From G963676655 sp963676655 (GTDB taxonomy: Bacteria; Verrucomicrobiota; Lentisphaeria; Victivallales; Victivallaceae): a stretch of DNA of 64,000 nucleotides. The DNA is taken from positions 62,001-126,000 of the forward strand of contig CAXXKX010000005.1 in the NCBI GenBank assembly GCA_963676655.2, given 5' to 3'. The notes under the pieces were generated by a model that was not told where the DNA came from, ran no database searches, and saw only the letters and a program-made list of their open reading frames with translations. The position numbers were made by a program, and so were the translations under genes. Below, piece by piece: positions 35,488 through 43,959 of the stretch; positions within the stretch are counted from its first letter, which is position 1; every line of letters begins with the position of its first letter.

Positions 35488-35742
35488 GTATATCTCCCAA
35501 TATCATTTATACAATACCAATACAACCACAATAATCAAAATTCAAATCAGTCTCTGAGTGATTTTGTCGCCTTTAACCTATACAGCTAACTGCGTTACAG
35601 ATTAATTTCGGGATATGGGACATTTTCTAAAGATCAGCAGTCCATAAGAAAATATTCAGGTAATTTGCGATGGAACATTGAACATGCGTCTGCGAATGGT
35701 AATGTAAAATGAATATTGTCAGGTGGATATTCGATCGAAAAA

Positions 35743-35909
35743 GAATCGTGCGAAATGCAAATATTAACCACGGACAATGAAATGAGCGCGAGCATTGCGC
35801 AGGGCAACGCACGAAAAAGTTTTTTATTTTTCAGTTTGAGCTGAAAACTTAAACACTTCTCAGTGTTCCTCCGTGTTCTCCGTGCTGCAATTGATAATTC
35901 GCGTGAGTC
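35743..35909. repeat. dispersed repeat family 3, copy c
   Basis: Starts GAATCGTGCGAAATGCAAAT and ends ATTCGCGTGAGTC, matching the ends of 11572-11752; the centre differs and includes GAGCGCGAGCATTGCGCAG, a piece also found at 12659-12678. No target duplication is visible. Confidence 0.7.
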
Positions 35910-35940
35910 AATTGTTTGATAAACAAAAAAGGAGTATGTG

Positions 35941-37218
35941 ATGTTGCGACGTTTGATAGTTATGGGCCTTATATTTTCAGCCGGACTTGTCCGGTCGGAT
36001 GTCAAACCGCTTTGGGATCTGGCAAAGGATAAGATTCCCGCCGCGCTGCAATCGGGTAAAATTGAACGCCAGGGCAATCTGGTGACGTTGAAGAACGGCG
36101 CGGCGTTTGCGGTTCCGGCAACCGCTTTTCCCGATCAGAAGAATTTCACCGTCGAAGTTACCGCTTCACTGCTTAAGCTGATCGATCCCTCCGAGTTTAC
36201 CGTAATGAAGAAGCAGGACAAGGATGATAACGGCTTTACTTACGCGATCAACTTCACCGCCAAACCGTGGTGGGCACGCAAAATCACCTCCGTCGTCAAC
36301 AACGTTTTCATGTATTCGACCGGTATCGGCGGTCAGCAATATCCCAAAATCAATCGCCCATACAAATTTACGGTCGCGGTTAGGAATGGACTGGCAACTT
36401 TTTATGTCGATGACAAGCCGGTCAAGAAATGCTATATGGCGCTGATCCCGAACAATGAACCGATGTGGATCGGCCGCAACCTGAACAAATCTCACAAATG
36501 CCTGCCGGTTAAGATCAGTTCCGTCAAGGTCTATGGTTCAGACTACAAATACGTATCCGCCAAAGAGCCGAAAGCAAAATATCCGCGCGGCGTGGTTGCC
36601 GGAAACGGCTGGGCGCTGGACATTCCCAAAATCGACCATCAGGATTGGCCGAAGGTCCTGTTCTACGGCGATTCCATCTCAGTCGGTTACAGCCGGTTCT
36701 TTATCCGGGACCTGCTGAAACATAATGTTTACGCTTTTCACTGCACGCATTTTGTCAAGGGCGAAGTTCCCAAACCGGTTATCGAGGAAATGTCCGGCCG
36801 CTTTAAATTTGACGCGGTGGTTTTCAACAACGGACTGCATTCGCTGCACTGGACCCCGGACAAAGTTTCGGACCAGGTGATCTACAACAGAATGCGCGAT
36901 CTGGCGCAAAGCATCAAGAAAGGCGCGCCGCAGGCTAAAATATTTTATCTGCTGACCACACCCCATACCGCAAAACGCCCTGCCCCCGGTCAACCGGTCA
37001 ACGCACTTGGCGACAAGAACGACATCGTCAAAAGACTGAACAGGATTTCCATCCAGGTAATGAAAGCAGAAAACATTCCGGTCATCGACGTCTATACCCC
37101 GTTGACCAAGCATCTCGACTGGGCTCGCGGCGACGGCTATCACTGGAACGCCCCCGCCTACCAGTTCATCGCCAAAGAAATCGAAAAAAATATCCTGAAA
37201 TCCCTCCCGAAAAAATAA
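35941..37218 (+). CDS. secreted SGNH hydrolase with N-terminal LamG-like domain
   Basis: A signal peptide (about residues 1-20) is followed by a LamG/concanavalin-like domain (about residues 25-200: NFTVEVTASLL, YKFTVAVRNGLATFYVDD, MWIGRNLNK). A catalytic SGNH domain follows, with FYGDSISVGYS (Ser), VVFNNGLHSLHW (Asn/His) and the closing GDGYHWNAPAY (Asp/His). Probably a carbohydrate esterase. The ATG at 35941 has GGAG at 6 bases. The gene ends just before a broken copy of an ABC ATPase gene end. Confidence 0.87.
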   Translation: MLRRLIVMGLIFSAGLVRSDVKPLWDLAKDKIPAALQSGKIERQGNLVTLKNGAAFAVPATAFPDQKNFTVEVTASLLKLIDPSEFTVMKKQDKDDNGFTYAINFTAKPWWARKITSVVNNVFMYSTGIGGQQYPKINRPYKFTVAVRNGLATFYVDDKPVKKCYMALIPNNEPMWIGRNLNKSHKCLPVKISSVKVYGSDYKYVSAKEPKAKYPRGVVAGNGWALDIPKIDHQDWPKVLFYGDSISVGYSRFFIRDLLKHNVYAFHCTHFVKGEVPKPVIEEMSGRFKFDAVVFNNGLHSLHWTPDKVSDQVIYNRMRDLAQSIKKGAPQAKIFYLLTTPHTAKRPAPGQPVNALGDKNDIVKRLNRISIQVMKAENIPVIDVYTPLTKHLDWARGDGYHWNAPAYQFIAKEIEKNILKSLPKK

Positions 37219-37225
37219 GGTCTGA

Positions 37226-37390
37226 TTAACTTAAAACCGCTTCCGGGCCGAATACACGGGTGATGTTGGCGGTGGATAAGGCTTGTTCGGGAGCGTCGTG
37301 GGCAATGACTTTGCCGCCGTCCAGCAGCAGGGCCGAATCGAGATAGCGCGGTGCAATGAAGATGTCATGGGAAACCATGATCACACATTT
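37226..37390 (-). pseudogene. orphan 3' end of FecE/BtuD-like ABC ATPase gene
   Basis: On the minus strand it reads KCVIMVSHDIFIAPRYLDSA then LLLDGGKVIAHDAPEQALST and ends FGPEAVLS-stop. This matches the C-terminus of the intact ATPase at 39480-40175 with a few mostly conservative changes. No upstream coding sequence precedes it. It is best explained as the original gene end, displaced by the island inserted between it and the rest of the gene. Confidence 0.88.
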
Positions 37391-37482
37391 ACAACTTTTT
37401 ACAAACCCTCAGACACTATTAAAACAAAGTGTGACGCATTGTGTGACGCATGATAAAAATTAAATATTAATTGGAGTCACGC

Positions 37483-37614
37483 ATGAGACAGAAAATCGGC
37501 AACCTTACGGAGCGAAATGGTAAATATTACTTTCGCAGTCTAATTCCTAAAAACTTTGTTGCTCCAAACTGTAATAAGGAAATTAGAGTTTCACTGCATA
37601 CTACAGGACAGTAA
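37483..37614 (+). pseudogene. tyrosine integrase N-terminal fragment
   Basis: The 43-residue frame NLTERNGKYYFRSLIPKNF...EIRVSLHTTGQ matches the N-terminal part of tyrosine recombinases (pattern: short strand, YYFRRRIP, KEIRxSLxT). It ends prematurely and no catalytic domain follows. GGAG precedes the ATG. Two tandem 12-base repeats (GTGTGACGCATT/G, 37429-37452) and a third partial one at 37476 lie upstream, as expected for integrase arm sites or operators. Confidence 0.65.
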
Positions 37615-37624
37615 AAAGGCTGAT

Positions 37625-38431
37625 TCAATAATGGAATCCTTCTATTCCTTCATTATTCATCTTGCAGAACTTTTTATATTCCTTCAAAAACTTTCTATCT
37701 TTTTTAAGTTTGGGGTCTTCTTTAAAACAACGTTCATAAGTTTCAATAACTTTTACATTATCCTCAAGTTCAATATAGATATCTAATAACTCTAATAATG
37801 CATCAACCCTATTTTCGGTAAGTTGCAGGAGTTTTTCGTAGACATCTCGGGATTTCTCCAATTCTTTTGTGCCAAGGTAAGCTTGACTTAAAAATATATA
37901 TGCCCCTTCATCATTAGGCTCATCCTTGATGGTTTGTTCATATAATTTTATAGCTTCTTTAAGTTTTCCTTCAAAATCCAACAATCTTCCTTTAATCAAA
38001 CATGACATTGCAGATAAAGATTTTTCTTCCAGTGTTTTCAATAGATTATTTACTATTATATTATTACCAATGCAACATAGAAAATAACTCCAGGCAGACA
38101 GTATAGTAGAGCATGAAGATATATTCTCATTTTCGTTTGTTTTCAGTTGATTTTTACCGCTAGATAAAGCATCAACTGCATCTTCTATCTCTTTGCTAGC
38201 TTGTTCTACCGTGGAAGGGAGATATTTTTCATAAAAAAATAGCCGTGTTTTGCATTTCTGGCATTCATAAAGCACATGAAGAAGTGGTCCTTTGGGAAAT
38301 AATGGGAGAGACAAAAGATACTCCCATTCTCGGGCAATATAGTTGGAGTGCTGACAATATTCATTACAATTTTCGCAAAACTTCCAACCGTAAATTATAT
38401 TTTGGGGATGACGAAGTTTTAAATTATCCAT
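37625..38431 (-). CDS. zinc-ribbon and TPR-repeat protein (island cargo)
   Basis: The N-terminus has two CXXC pairs (FCENCNEYC and YECQKCKTR), a likely zinc site. From about residue 145, TPR-like helices follow, for example GRLLDFEGKLKEAIKLYEQT and AYLGTKELEKSRDVYEKLL. No signal peptide or membrane segment is evident. Strongly AT-rich relative to the flanking core genes. TPR proteins mediate protein contacts; no specific function can be given. Confidence 0.7.
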   Translation of the reverse strand: MDNLKLRHPQNIIYGWKFCENCNEYCQHSNYIAREWEYLLSLPLFPKGPLLHVLYECQKCKTRLFFYEKYLPSTVEQASKEIEDAVDALSSGKNQLKTNENENISSCSTILSAWSYFLCCIGNNIIVNNLLKTLEEKSLSAMSCLIKGRLLDFEGKLKEAIKLYEQTIKDEPNDEGAYIFLSQAYLGTKELEKSRDVYEKLLQLTENRVDALLELLDIYIELEDNVKVIETYERCFKEDPKLKKDRKFLKEYKKFCKMNNEGIEGFHY

Positions 38432-38477
38432 TATTCCTTTTCTCCATTTATTAAGTTTTTACTTCATCATCAGCGAC

Positions 38478-38846
38478 TTAATAATAGACTATTATCAATA
38501 TATATAATATTAGCTCTATGATAAAAATTATGAGTAAGGGAAGAAGCTTTAACTTGGGTGCTAAAGCCCCAAATAAAAAACCTATTCCAGACCATCCTGC
38601 TATAAACATGAGTAATTTTGCAAAAAACATAATAGACAGAGATGGGTTCATCCAGTCAATGAATTTGTCTAAAAAGATATTTATGGAATGGAAAACGTGA
38701 CCACTCATAAAAATCAAAGTTACAAAAAGGACAAAAGAAAGACATGAAGCCACTTCACGAATGTTTTCTTTCAATAAAGAATTTGAGCCTAATTCTCTTC
38801 TTTGTCTTGTTGCGTATCCTATTCGACTATTTTTTGCCTTATTCAT
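38478..38846 (-). CDS. small membrane protein (island cargo)
   Basis: The 122-residue product has three hydrophobic segments (about residues 32-52, 70-95 and 100-121) and a positively charged N-terminus (RIGYATRQRRELGS). AT-rich. It lies 9 bases behind the next gene on the same strand, so the two are probably co-transcribed. Function unknown. Confidence 0.6.
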   Translation of the reverse strand: MNKAKNSRIGYATRQRRELGSNSLLKENIREVASCLSFVLFVTLIFMSGHVFHSINIFLDKFIDWMNPSLSIMFFAKLLMFIAGWSGIGFLFGALAPKLKLLPLLIIFIIELILYILIIVYY

Positions 38847-38855
38847 AATCTTCCA

Positions 38856-39230
38856 TTATTTCTTTATCTCAATTTTGTCAAAGGAAAAAACAAACATTGC
38901 CGCTAATGCTACTAATATAAACAAGGCAGTCAATGGAATAAGCAAAAACTCCTGATATGCGGAGAACGGAATATAACAGCAAAAACCAGCTTTTTGTTGA
39001 ACGTTTAAAATACAGATTTCTACAACTGATGTCATAAGAAAAATAATTACAATGGGGAATGCCATCAGAAATCTTCGCTTCTTGGAAAAACACAATTTCG
39101 TTCCACAATGCTCACACTTCCATTGCGCCCATAACCAAGCTTTGAGATAAATCCTCTTATTCCCGACAAAATTGCCGCAGTTCGGACAGGAGTGTCTGTG
39201 ATATTCAATTTTATTTTTTTCTTGTTCCAT
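38856..39230 (-). CDS. zinc-ribbon membrane protein (island cargo)
   Basis: The 124-residue product begins with HSCPNCGNF and WKCEHCGTKLCFSKKRR (two CXXC pairs, likely one zinc), followed by two membrane segments (about residues 53-72 and 90-115). The layout of zinc ribbon then membrane helices resembles the 21705-23159 protein. It is first in a minus-strand run with 38478-38846. Function unknown. Confidence 0.65.
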   Translation of the reverse strand: MEQEKNKIEYHRHSCPNCGNFVGNKRIYLKAWLWAQWKCEHCGTKLCFSKKRRFLMAFPIVIIFLMTSVVEICILNVQQKAGFCCYIPFSAYQEFLLIPLTALFILVALAAMFVFSFDKIEIKK

Positions 39231-39479
39231 ATTTTACGCATCTCCATTTATTAAAAAATTGAAACATTTTTTTGAGTTCACATCGTACTCCACATAAAAA
39301 AAGAATCCCCGCCATCATCAACGTTGAGACATAGCATAACTCCTTATTCCTTAATTTGTTGATATTTTGTAGTAATTAATAACACTAAAAACAACAAATA
39401 CAAATCTTTTCAAGAGATTTTTTATTTGAATGCATGGAACAAGCTTAATAAATTGGCAATAATGATCTTAAAGGAAAAA

Positions 39480-40175
39480 TTAAACTACCGCTTCCGGGCC
39501 GAATACACGGGTGATGTTGGCGGGGGATAAGGCTTGATCGGGAGAGTCGTGGGCAATGACTTTGCCGTCGTCCAGCACCAGGGCCGAATCGAGATAGCGC
39601 GGGGCGATGAAGATGTCATGGGAAACCATGATCACGCATTTGCCGTTTTGCGCCAGTTCGTGCAGGAGTTTATAAAACAGGTTCCGGCATCTGATGTCAA
39701 GGGAACTCGATGGTTCATCGAGCATCAGGATCGGGGTATCCTGGGATAACGCCCGGGCCAGCATGACTTTCTGGCGTTCGCCGCCGCTGAGCTGATTGTA
39801 GGATTTGGCTGCCATCTCATTAAGCTGCAACGCCGTCAGGGCTTTTTCAACCGCTTCATGACTGCCGTGGTCGCGTCGCCACGGATAGCGTCCTAATGCC
39901 ACCACTTCACGGACCGAAAGCGGAATCCGACCCGGTATTTCCTGTTCGACAAATGCCAGATTACGCGCCCGTTCCAGCGAACTGGCATAGCTTGGCGAAA
40001 TATGGCCGGAGTCCGGTTTCAATTCACCGGTAATAAGTTTCATCAGCGAACTTTTACCACTGCCGTTGGGGCCGAATACGCCGTGGAACTTGCCGGGCTC
40101 GAATTCAGCGGAAACACCGGATAAAACTTTGCGTTCGGAGGAATAGGAGAATGATATATCGGTTAACTCAATCAT
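39480..40175 (-). CDS. FecE/BtuD-type ABC transporter ATPase
   Basis: It powers import by the neighbouring FecCD-type permease. Walker A GPNGSGKSS, the Q-loop region AFVEQE, signature LSGGERQK, Walker B ILMLDEPSSSLD and H-loop MVSHD are all intact. The start at 40175 overlaps the permease stop by 8 bases, and a GGGCGC-type upstream region makes longer starts unlikely. The last ~53 codons come from an inserted island; a displaced copy of the original end is at 37226-37390. Confidence 0.92.
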   Translation of the reverse strand: MIELTDISFSYSSERKVLSGVSAEFEPGKFHGVFGPNGSGKSSLMKLITGELKPDSGHISPSYASSLERARNLAFVEQEIPGRIPLSVREVVALGRYPWRRDHGSHEAVEKALTALQLNEMAAKSYNQLSGGERQKVMLARALSQDTPILMLDEPSSSLDIRCRNLFYKLLHELAQNGKCVIMVSHDIFIAPRYLDSALVLDDGKVIAHDSPDQALSPANITRVFGPEAVV

Positions 40176-41127
40176 TAGCGCCCTTCCCTTTTGCCAACAG
40201 CAGATAGAAGAAAAACGGCCCGCCGCCAAGCGCCATCAGGATGCCAACGGGAATTTCATGCGGCGCGGCCGCGGTCCGGGCCAGAATATCGGCGGCAACC
40301 ATCAGCAGTCCGCCGGTCAGGATCGCCCCCGGCAGCAGTTTTTTGAATCCTGCCCCGGTAAAGATGCGAACGATATGCGGGACCGCCAGTCCGACAAATC
40401 CGATCACCCCGCAGCAGCTGACCGCAACCGCCGTCAACGCGGCAATCGTCAGCATCACCAGCGGTTTAATGACTTTCAAAGGAACTCCGGCCAAATTAGA
40501 GGCCCGGTCACCCAGCAGCAGCATATCCATTTCCGGCGCGAGTTTATACAGAACGATCCAACCCGCAACCGCCACCGGCGCCAGCAACCAGATATCCCGC
40601 CAGATAATCCGCCAGAATCCGCCCAGCAGCCAGAAAACCAGCGACGACAAGCGTTCATCGGCCAGATAGAGCGCCCCGGACGTCAGCGCGGCGGAAAAAG
40701 CGTTGACCGCGATCCCGGCCAGAATCAGGGCGGCGGCATCCCAGCCCCGGAGTTTGCCGGGGATAAACAGCAACGCCAATGACGCTATTCCGAAAACGAT
40801 ACTGAGCGGCGCGGCGAACCCAGTCCCGATAAAAAATCCGGCGACCGCGCCAAGAGCAGCGGAATTGACCACGCCAAGCACATGCGGCGAAGCTAAATCG
40901 TTGCGAAACAGATTTTGGGTGGCGCAACCGGACGCGGCCAGCATACCGCCAACCATAAACGCCGCCAGCAGGCGAGGCAGACGAATTTCCAGCAGCACCG
41001 TTCGCGCCGACGAAGATAATTCTCCTCCCGACAACAGCGCCCAGAGTTCGCCGTAACCGCAATTACCGGCGCCTAGTCCCCAGGAAATCAAGAATAACGG
41101 CAAGACGGCCGCGGCCAGATATTTCAT
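40168..41127 (-). CDS. FecCD-family ABC transporter permease
   Basis: A polytopic membrane protein with about nine hydrophobic segments. It carries the family's RLPRLLAAFMVGGMLAASG motif, LVFWLLGGFWR, and the ATPase-contact loop GFVGLAVPHIVRIFTG. FecCD permeases import iron-siderophores, heme, cobalamin or nickel complexes. The ATG at 41127 has GGAG and follows the radical SAM stop by one base. The ATPase gene overlaps the other end. Confidence 0.93.
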   Translation of the reverse strand: MKYLAAAVLPLFLISWGLGAGNCGYGELWALLSGGELSSSARTVLLEIRLPRLLAAFMVGGMLAASGCATQNLFRNDLASPHVLGVVNSAALGAVAGFFIGTGFAAPLSIVFGIASLALLFIPGKLRGWDAAALILAGIAVNAFSAALTSGALYLADERLSSLVFWLLGGFWRIIWRDIWLLAPVAVAGWIVLYKLAPEMDMLLLGDRASNLAGVPLKVIKPLVMLTIAALTAVAVSCCGVIGFVGLAVPHIVRIFTGAGFKKLLPGAILTGGLLMVAADILARTAAAPHEIPVGILMALGGGPFFFYLLLAKGKGAND

Positions 41128-41128
41128 G

Positions 41129-41872
41129 TCACACTCCGGCAACAACCTTGACTTTGAAACGGTCGTCACGGGCGGAAAGATCGAGCGCTTCCTCCGTCGT
41201 TAGATGGGAACTCGCAACATTAGTCAAATAACCTTTCGCCAACGCCAGAGCCGCGTCCATTTCTTCATCCGTCGGGCGATTGTAATTGAGGCCAGGCACC
41301 GGAATATAGCCCATGATATGAAACGGGATTTCACGGTCAAGTCCGGCCAGAAATTTCAACAAACCTTCCATTTCGTCAAGCCCGACCAGACCGGGGACAT
41401 AAACCATATTCGCCCCCATTTTGATGCCTGCGTCAAAAGCCCTGGCAAAATTATCATAGATCAGCGACTTGGGACGGCCGGTCAATTCAAGGTGCAGGTC
41501 TTCGCTCCAGGCCTTGAACCCGACATTCGCGGCGTCAAGACACTCAAGCGGCAGACGACTGCCGTTGGTGTGGCCCAGCCGGGTTTCCGCCCCGAGAATA
41601 TGTTTGGCATATTTCAGCATTTCATCAAGTTCTTTGGCTACGGTCGGTTCGCCACCCATGAAGAATACTTTTTCCGGGCGCAGCGCCAGTAATGTGCCTT
41701 TCTGTTCGATTATGCTCAAGAAACGTTCGGGACGCGGAAAAGAAAACCCCGGCGTTCCTTCCGCTCCACTTTTCAGTTTATAACTGCAGAAAGGACATTT
41801 GAAAGTACAGCCCCAGTTGTGAAGCGTGGCGAATTGATATTTCTCGTTCCAGGTGATTCTGTAAAAAGACAT
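41129..41872 (-). CDS. radical SAM protein in importer operon
   Basis: The cluster ligand motif CTFKCPFC (CX3CX2C) is near residue 18, followed by VFFMGGEPTVAKELDEMLKY, the glycine-rich SAM-binding region. At 247 residues it resembles short PflA/NrdG-like activases or biosynthetic radical SAM enzymes. It lies between the substrate-binding and permease genes with 1-base gaps, so it is tightly co-expressed with the transporter, and may modify the imported cofactor or metal ligand; this is inference. GAGGAAA precedes the ATG. Confidence 0.88.
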   Translation of the reverse strand: MSFYRITWNEKYQFATLHNWGCTFKCPFCSYKLKSGAEGTPGFSFPRPERFLSIIEQKGTLLALRPEKVFFMGGEPTVAKELDEMLKYAKHILGAETRLGHTNGSRLPLECLDAANVGFKAWSEDLHLELTGRPKSLIYDNFARAFDAGIKMGANMVYVPGLVGLDEMEGLLKFLAGLDREIPFHIMGYIPVPGLNYNRPTDEEMDAALALAKGYLTNVASSHLTTEEALDLSARDDRFKVKVVAGV

Positions 41873-41873
41873 G

Positions 41874-42662
41874 TTATTTCCTCATATGTGATTTAAAATA
41901 TTTTATTGCTTCCAACGGGGCCAGGCCCTCGACGACCAGACGCCGGTTAACCGGATAGATACGTTTGTTTTTTGCCGCCGGGGTGGACGATATGCCGGGA
42001 CGCGCGGCTATTTCTTTCGGTTTGCCAAATCCTTCGATATAAAAAATAACCTCGGGGGACTTTTCGATAACCGTCTCCAGACTGACCAGACCGCTTTTAT
42101 CGACGATATTGCGTCCGCCGGCAGCCCTGACCAGATCACCAAGGTAGGTTTGATCGCCGGAACATTTACCTTCAGAATAGAGTTCAAAATAGACCCGAAC
42201 CGGTTTTGAGGTTGAATTGGCGGCCACGGTCTTTAATTTTGTTTTGAATTCAGCGGCCAGTTTCTCCGCTTCTGAATCCCTGCCGGTCAGCTTGCCGATT
42301 TGCCGGATCAGTTCGGGATACCCGGAAAGCCGGGTGCTTCCTACCGTTTCCACCCGGATGCCTTTTGTTTGCAGAACTTTAGCCAGTGCAACCTGATAAT
42401 ACCAGATTATCGCGGCATCGATGTTCAAATCAACGATTTTTTCCTGAGAAACCGCACTGCCTTTACCGATTACCGGGGGCATATTTTTCCCGGCTGCGAT
42501 CTTGCCGTATTCGTCGATAGCGGCCGGAGGGCTTCCCAGTTTAGTCATAATATGAGTTGCGGCGGCGGATAAAGAGAGAATGCGTTCCGGCTTTTTAACC
42601 GGTTCCGCATCACAAACTACTACCGCAAAAAGAAACAGCAATAATGCATAAAGGCATTTCAT
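41874..42662 (-). CDS. FecB/BtuF-type periplasmic substrate-binding protein
   Basis: A signal peptide (about residues 1-19, ending VVCDA; a Cys near residue 17 leaves lipoprotein processing possible) is followed by PERILSLSAAATHIMTKLG, typical of the PF01497 periplasmic-binding family. The ligand is not apparent: iron complex, cobalamin or nickel complex are all possible. The ATG shares one base with the upstream pseudopilin stop (TGATG), so it is coupled to that gene. Confidence 0.9.
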   Translation of the reverse strand: MKCLYALLLFLFAVVVCDAEPVKKPERILSLSAAATHIMTKLGSPPAAIDEYGKIAAGKNMPPVIGKGSAVSQEKIVDLNIDAAIIWYYQVALAKVLQTKGIRVETVGSTRLSGYPELIRQIGKLTGRDSEAEKLAAEFKTKLKTVAANSTSKPVRVYFELYSEGKCSGDQTYLGDLVRAAGGRNIVDKSGLVSLETVIEKSPEVIFYIEGFGKPKEIAARPGISSTPAAKNKRIYPVNRRLVVEGLAPLEAIKYFKSHMRK

Positions 42663-43366
42663 CAGATAGTGCCGTCCCATTCATTCAGCAAATCCCAGAA
42701 ACGGTACGGCGTCGATTCAAATTGAAGACAGTCCACATGTCCGTCGCCGAACACCGCATTGAATCCAAGCGAACTGGCGGCATGGCGAAATGATAAGTTC
42801 TTGCAGAAGCCACTGGTCACAGCCAGCTCGTCATTGTAATAATCTATCGCCGGTTCAGCGATAGTCGTTCCGACATAAAAGGACCCGCCATCCGTCACAC
42901 AGATAAATTCAGACGGTTTCCTGATTAAATTAGCTTTAACCCCATACCATAGTTTGTAGGCTTTGTCGGTTTCATGTCCTTTGGAGTAACACTGATTGAG
43001 CCCGTAACTAAGACTGTTGGTATCAATGAAACTACCGGAACTATAAACAACTCGCTTATCTGCCGATCTGGCATCAGACGGACAGACAAAAACGTTACCG
43101 GAAAGTTTTTCGCTCTTTTTCACCAGGTAAGGCTCTATCAGATCAACCCAACGAATTCCGGCAGAATAATAACTCACCGGAGGAGTAAACTTCCAGTCCG
43201 AGCAATAACTGAAATGCGCCAGGCCGAACTGTTTAAGGTTGCCGGCGCAGTTTATAGTTTTCGCTTTATCTCTGGCCTTATTCAGCGCAGGCAGCATCAT
43301 GCCGGCCAGAATCGCTATAATCGCTATCACTACAAGCAGCTCTATTAATGTAAAATATCGCTTCAT
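42662..43366 (-). CDS. prepilin-leader pseudopilin, first gene of importer operon
   Basis: The start at 43366 has AAGGAGATG and gives MKRY/FTLIELLVVIAIIAIL, with Tyr in place of the usual Gly before the cleavage site. CAGNLKQFGLAHFSYCSDW and a C-terminal GDGHVDCLQF (DG motif) follow. The missing Gly may lower prepilin-peptidase efficiency. The stop codon overlaps the start of the binding-protein gene by one base. The gene heads a five-gene operon: pseudopilin, FecB-like, radical SAM, FecCD, FecE. Confidence 0.9.
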   Translation of the reverse strand: MKRYFTLIELLVVIAIIAILAGMMLPALNKARDKAKTINCAGNLKQFGLAHFSYCSDWKFTPPVSYYSAGIRWVDLIEPYLVKKSEKLSGNVFVCPSDARSADKRVVYSSGSFIDTNSLSYGLNQCYSKGHETDKAYKLWYGVKANLIRKPSEFICVTDGGSFYVGTTIAEPAIDYYNDELAVTSGFCKNLSFRHAASSLGFNAVFGDGHVDCLQFESTPYRFWDLLNEWDGTI

Positions 43367-43463
43367 AAAACATCTCCTTCGACAAAATAAACTAAACAAA
43401 ATAATAAACAACACTTCACCCGGGTGTGCGGATTTTTAGAGAAATATTAATATACAGCAAAAA

Positions 43464-43486
43464 CTTGATAAAATGTAACTATCAAG
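43464..43486. promoter_or_regulatory. inverted repeat upstream of importer operon
   Basis: CTTGATA-N9-TATCAAG, a perfect 7-base inverted repeat about 98 bases before the pseudopilin ATG. It could be an operator for the nearby NikR or another metal regulator. It does not match the published E. coli GTATGA-N16-TCATAC site. Confidence 0.5.
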
Positions 43487-43520
43487 CAATCTGTCAAACT
43501 ATAATAAAACTTCTTTTTAT

Positions 43521-43812
43521 GGTTCTTTCGGTGTTTTCATGGATATACCATAATTCAATGATTTTTTCATGTTTTTTATTGCAGACTTACAGCCTTTTAT
43601 TGTTTTTTTATTATTTCCCCCGGGCGTTGCCCGGGGCTTTGTTCTTTCAGGCCTACGGCCTGGTGGTCTTTTATCTTCTTCAGCCCCATAGGGGCGCAAT
43701 ATCACAGCCCCGGGCAACGCCCGGGGGATCTGATTTACACCTCAAACGCAGGCTGTAAGTCTGCAATAAAACGAATTCGTAAGGCCCCATACACGGAAAC
43801 ACCGAAAGAACC
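43521..43812. mobile_element. MITE family 1, copy 2 (292 bp)
   Basis: Starts GGTTCTTTCGGTGTTTTCAT and ends GGAAACACCGAAAGAACC. The octamer CTTTTTAT flanks both sides (43513-43520 and 43813-43820). It has the same interior palindromes as copy 1. It has landed between nikR and the importer operon, which would otherwise be adjacent on the same strand. Confidence 0.93.
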
Positions 43813-43959
43813 CTTTTTATCAAGCTGCAACTAATTTAAGAAAAATAAACCAATTAACAATAAGGAACTTACAAAAGACATAAGTTAAATATTACATTTT
43901 AATAATTCGTAATACTATAATCCCAAAGGAGAGTAAAACAAGGTGTATTGAAAGAAAAA

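Larger units (their letters stand above)
37385..39635. mobile_element. 2.25-kb island inserted in the 3' end of an ABC ATPase gene
   Basis: The island is bounded by a direct repeat of about 160 bp, the 3' end of the ATPase gene. A 24-base perfectly identical stretch lies at 37361-37384 and 39612-39635, right at the outer edge of the repeat and next to an integrase-gene remnant. The island carries its own version of the gene end, so the ATPase frame is restored. It holds three AT-rich genes (TPR/zinc protein and two membrane proteins). Confidence 0.82.

Noticed and set aside
33324..37390. Integrative element using tRNA-Ser as attachment site
   Set aside because: I found no repeat of the tRNA 3' end downstream. 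The only supported boundary duplication is at the ABC ATPase gene.
37483..38431. Intact toxin-antitoxin or defence module in the island
   Set aside because: None of the proteins shows a known toxin, nuclease or NTPase motif. Only zinc-ribbon, TPR and membrane features are visible.
40241..41056. Long plus-strand frames opposite the FecCD permease gene
   Set aside because: High-GC shadow frames of a clearly recognisable permease; no homology or ribosome-binding sites.
43367..43520. Cobalamin riboswitch before the FecBCD-type operon
   Set aside because: The 150-base leader lacks a B12-box-like segment and the needed length and stems. Only a small inverted repeat is visible.
43517..43717. Reading frame encoding an Arg/Pro-rich peptide (RPPGRRPERTKPRATPG)
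   Set aside because: It lies entirely within a MITE copy and recurs in other copies. It is a by-product of palindromic repeat DNA.
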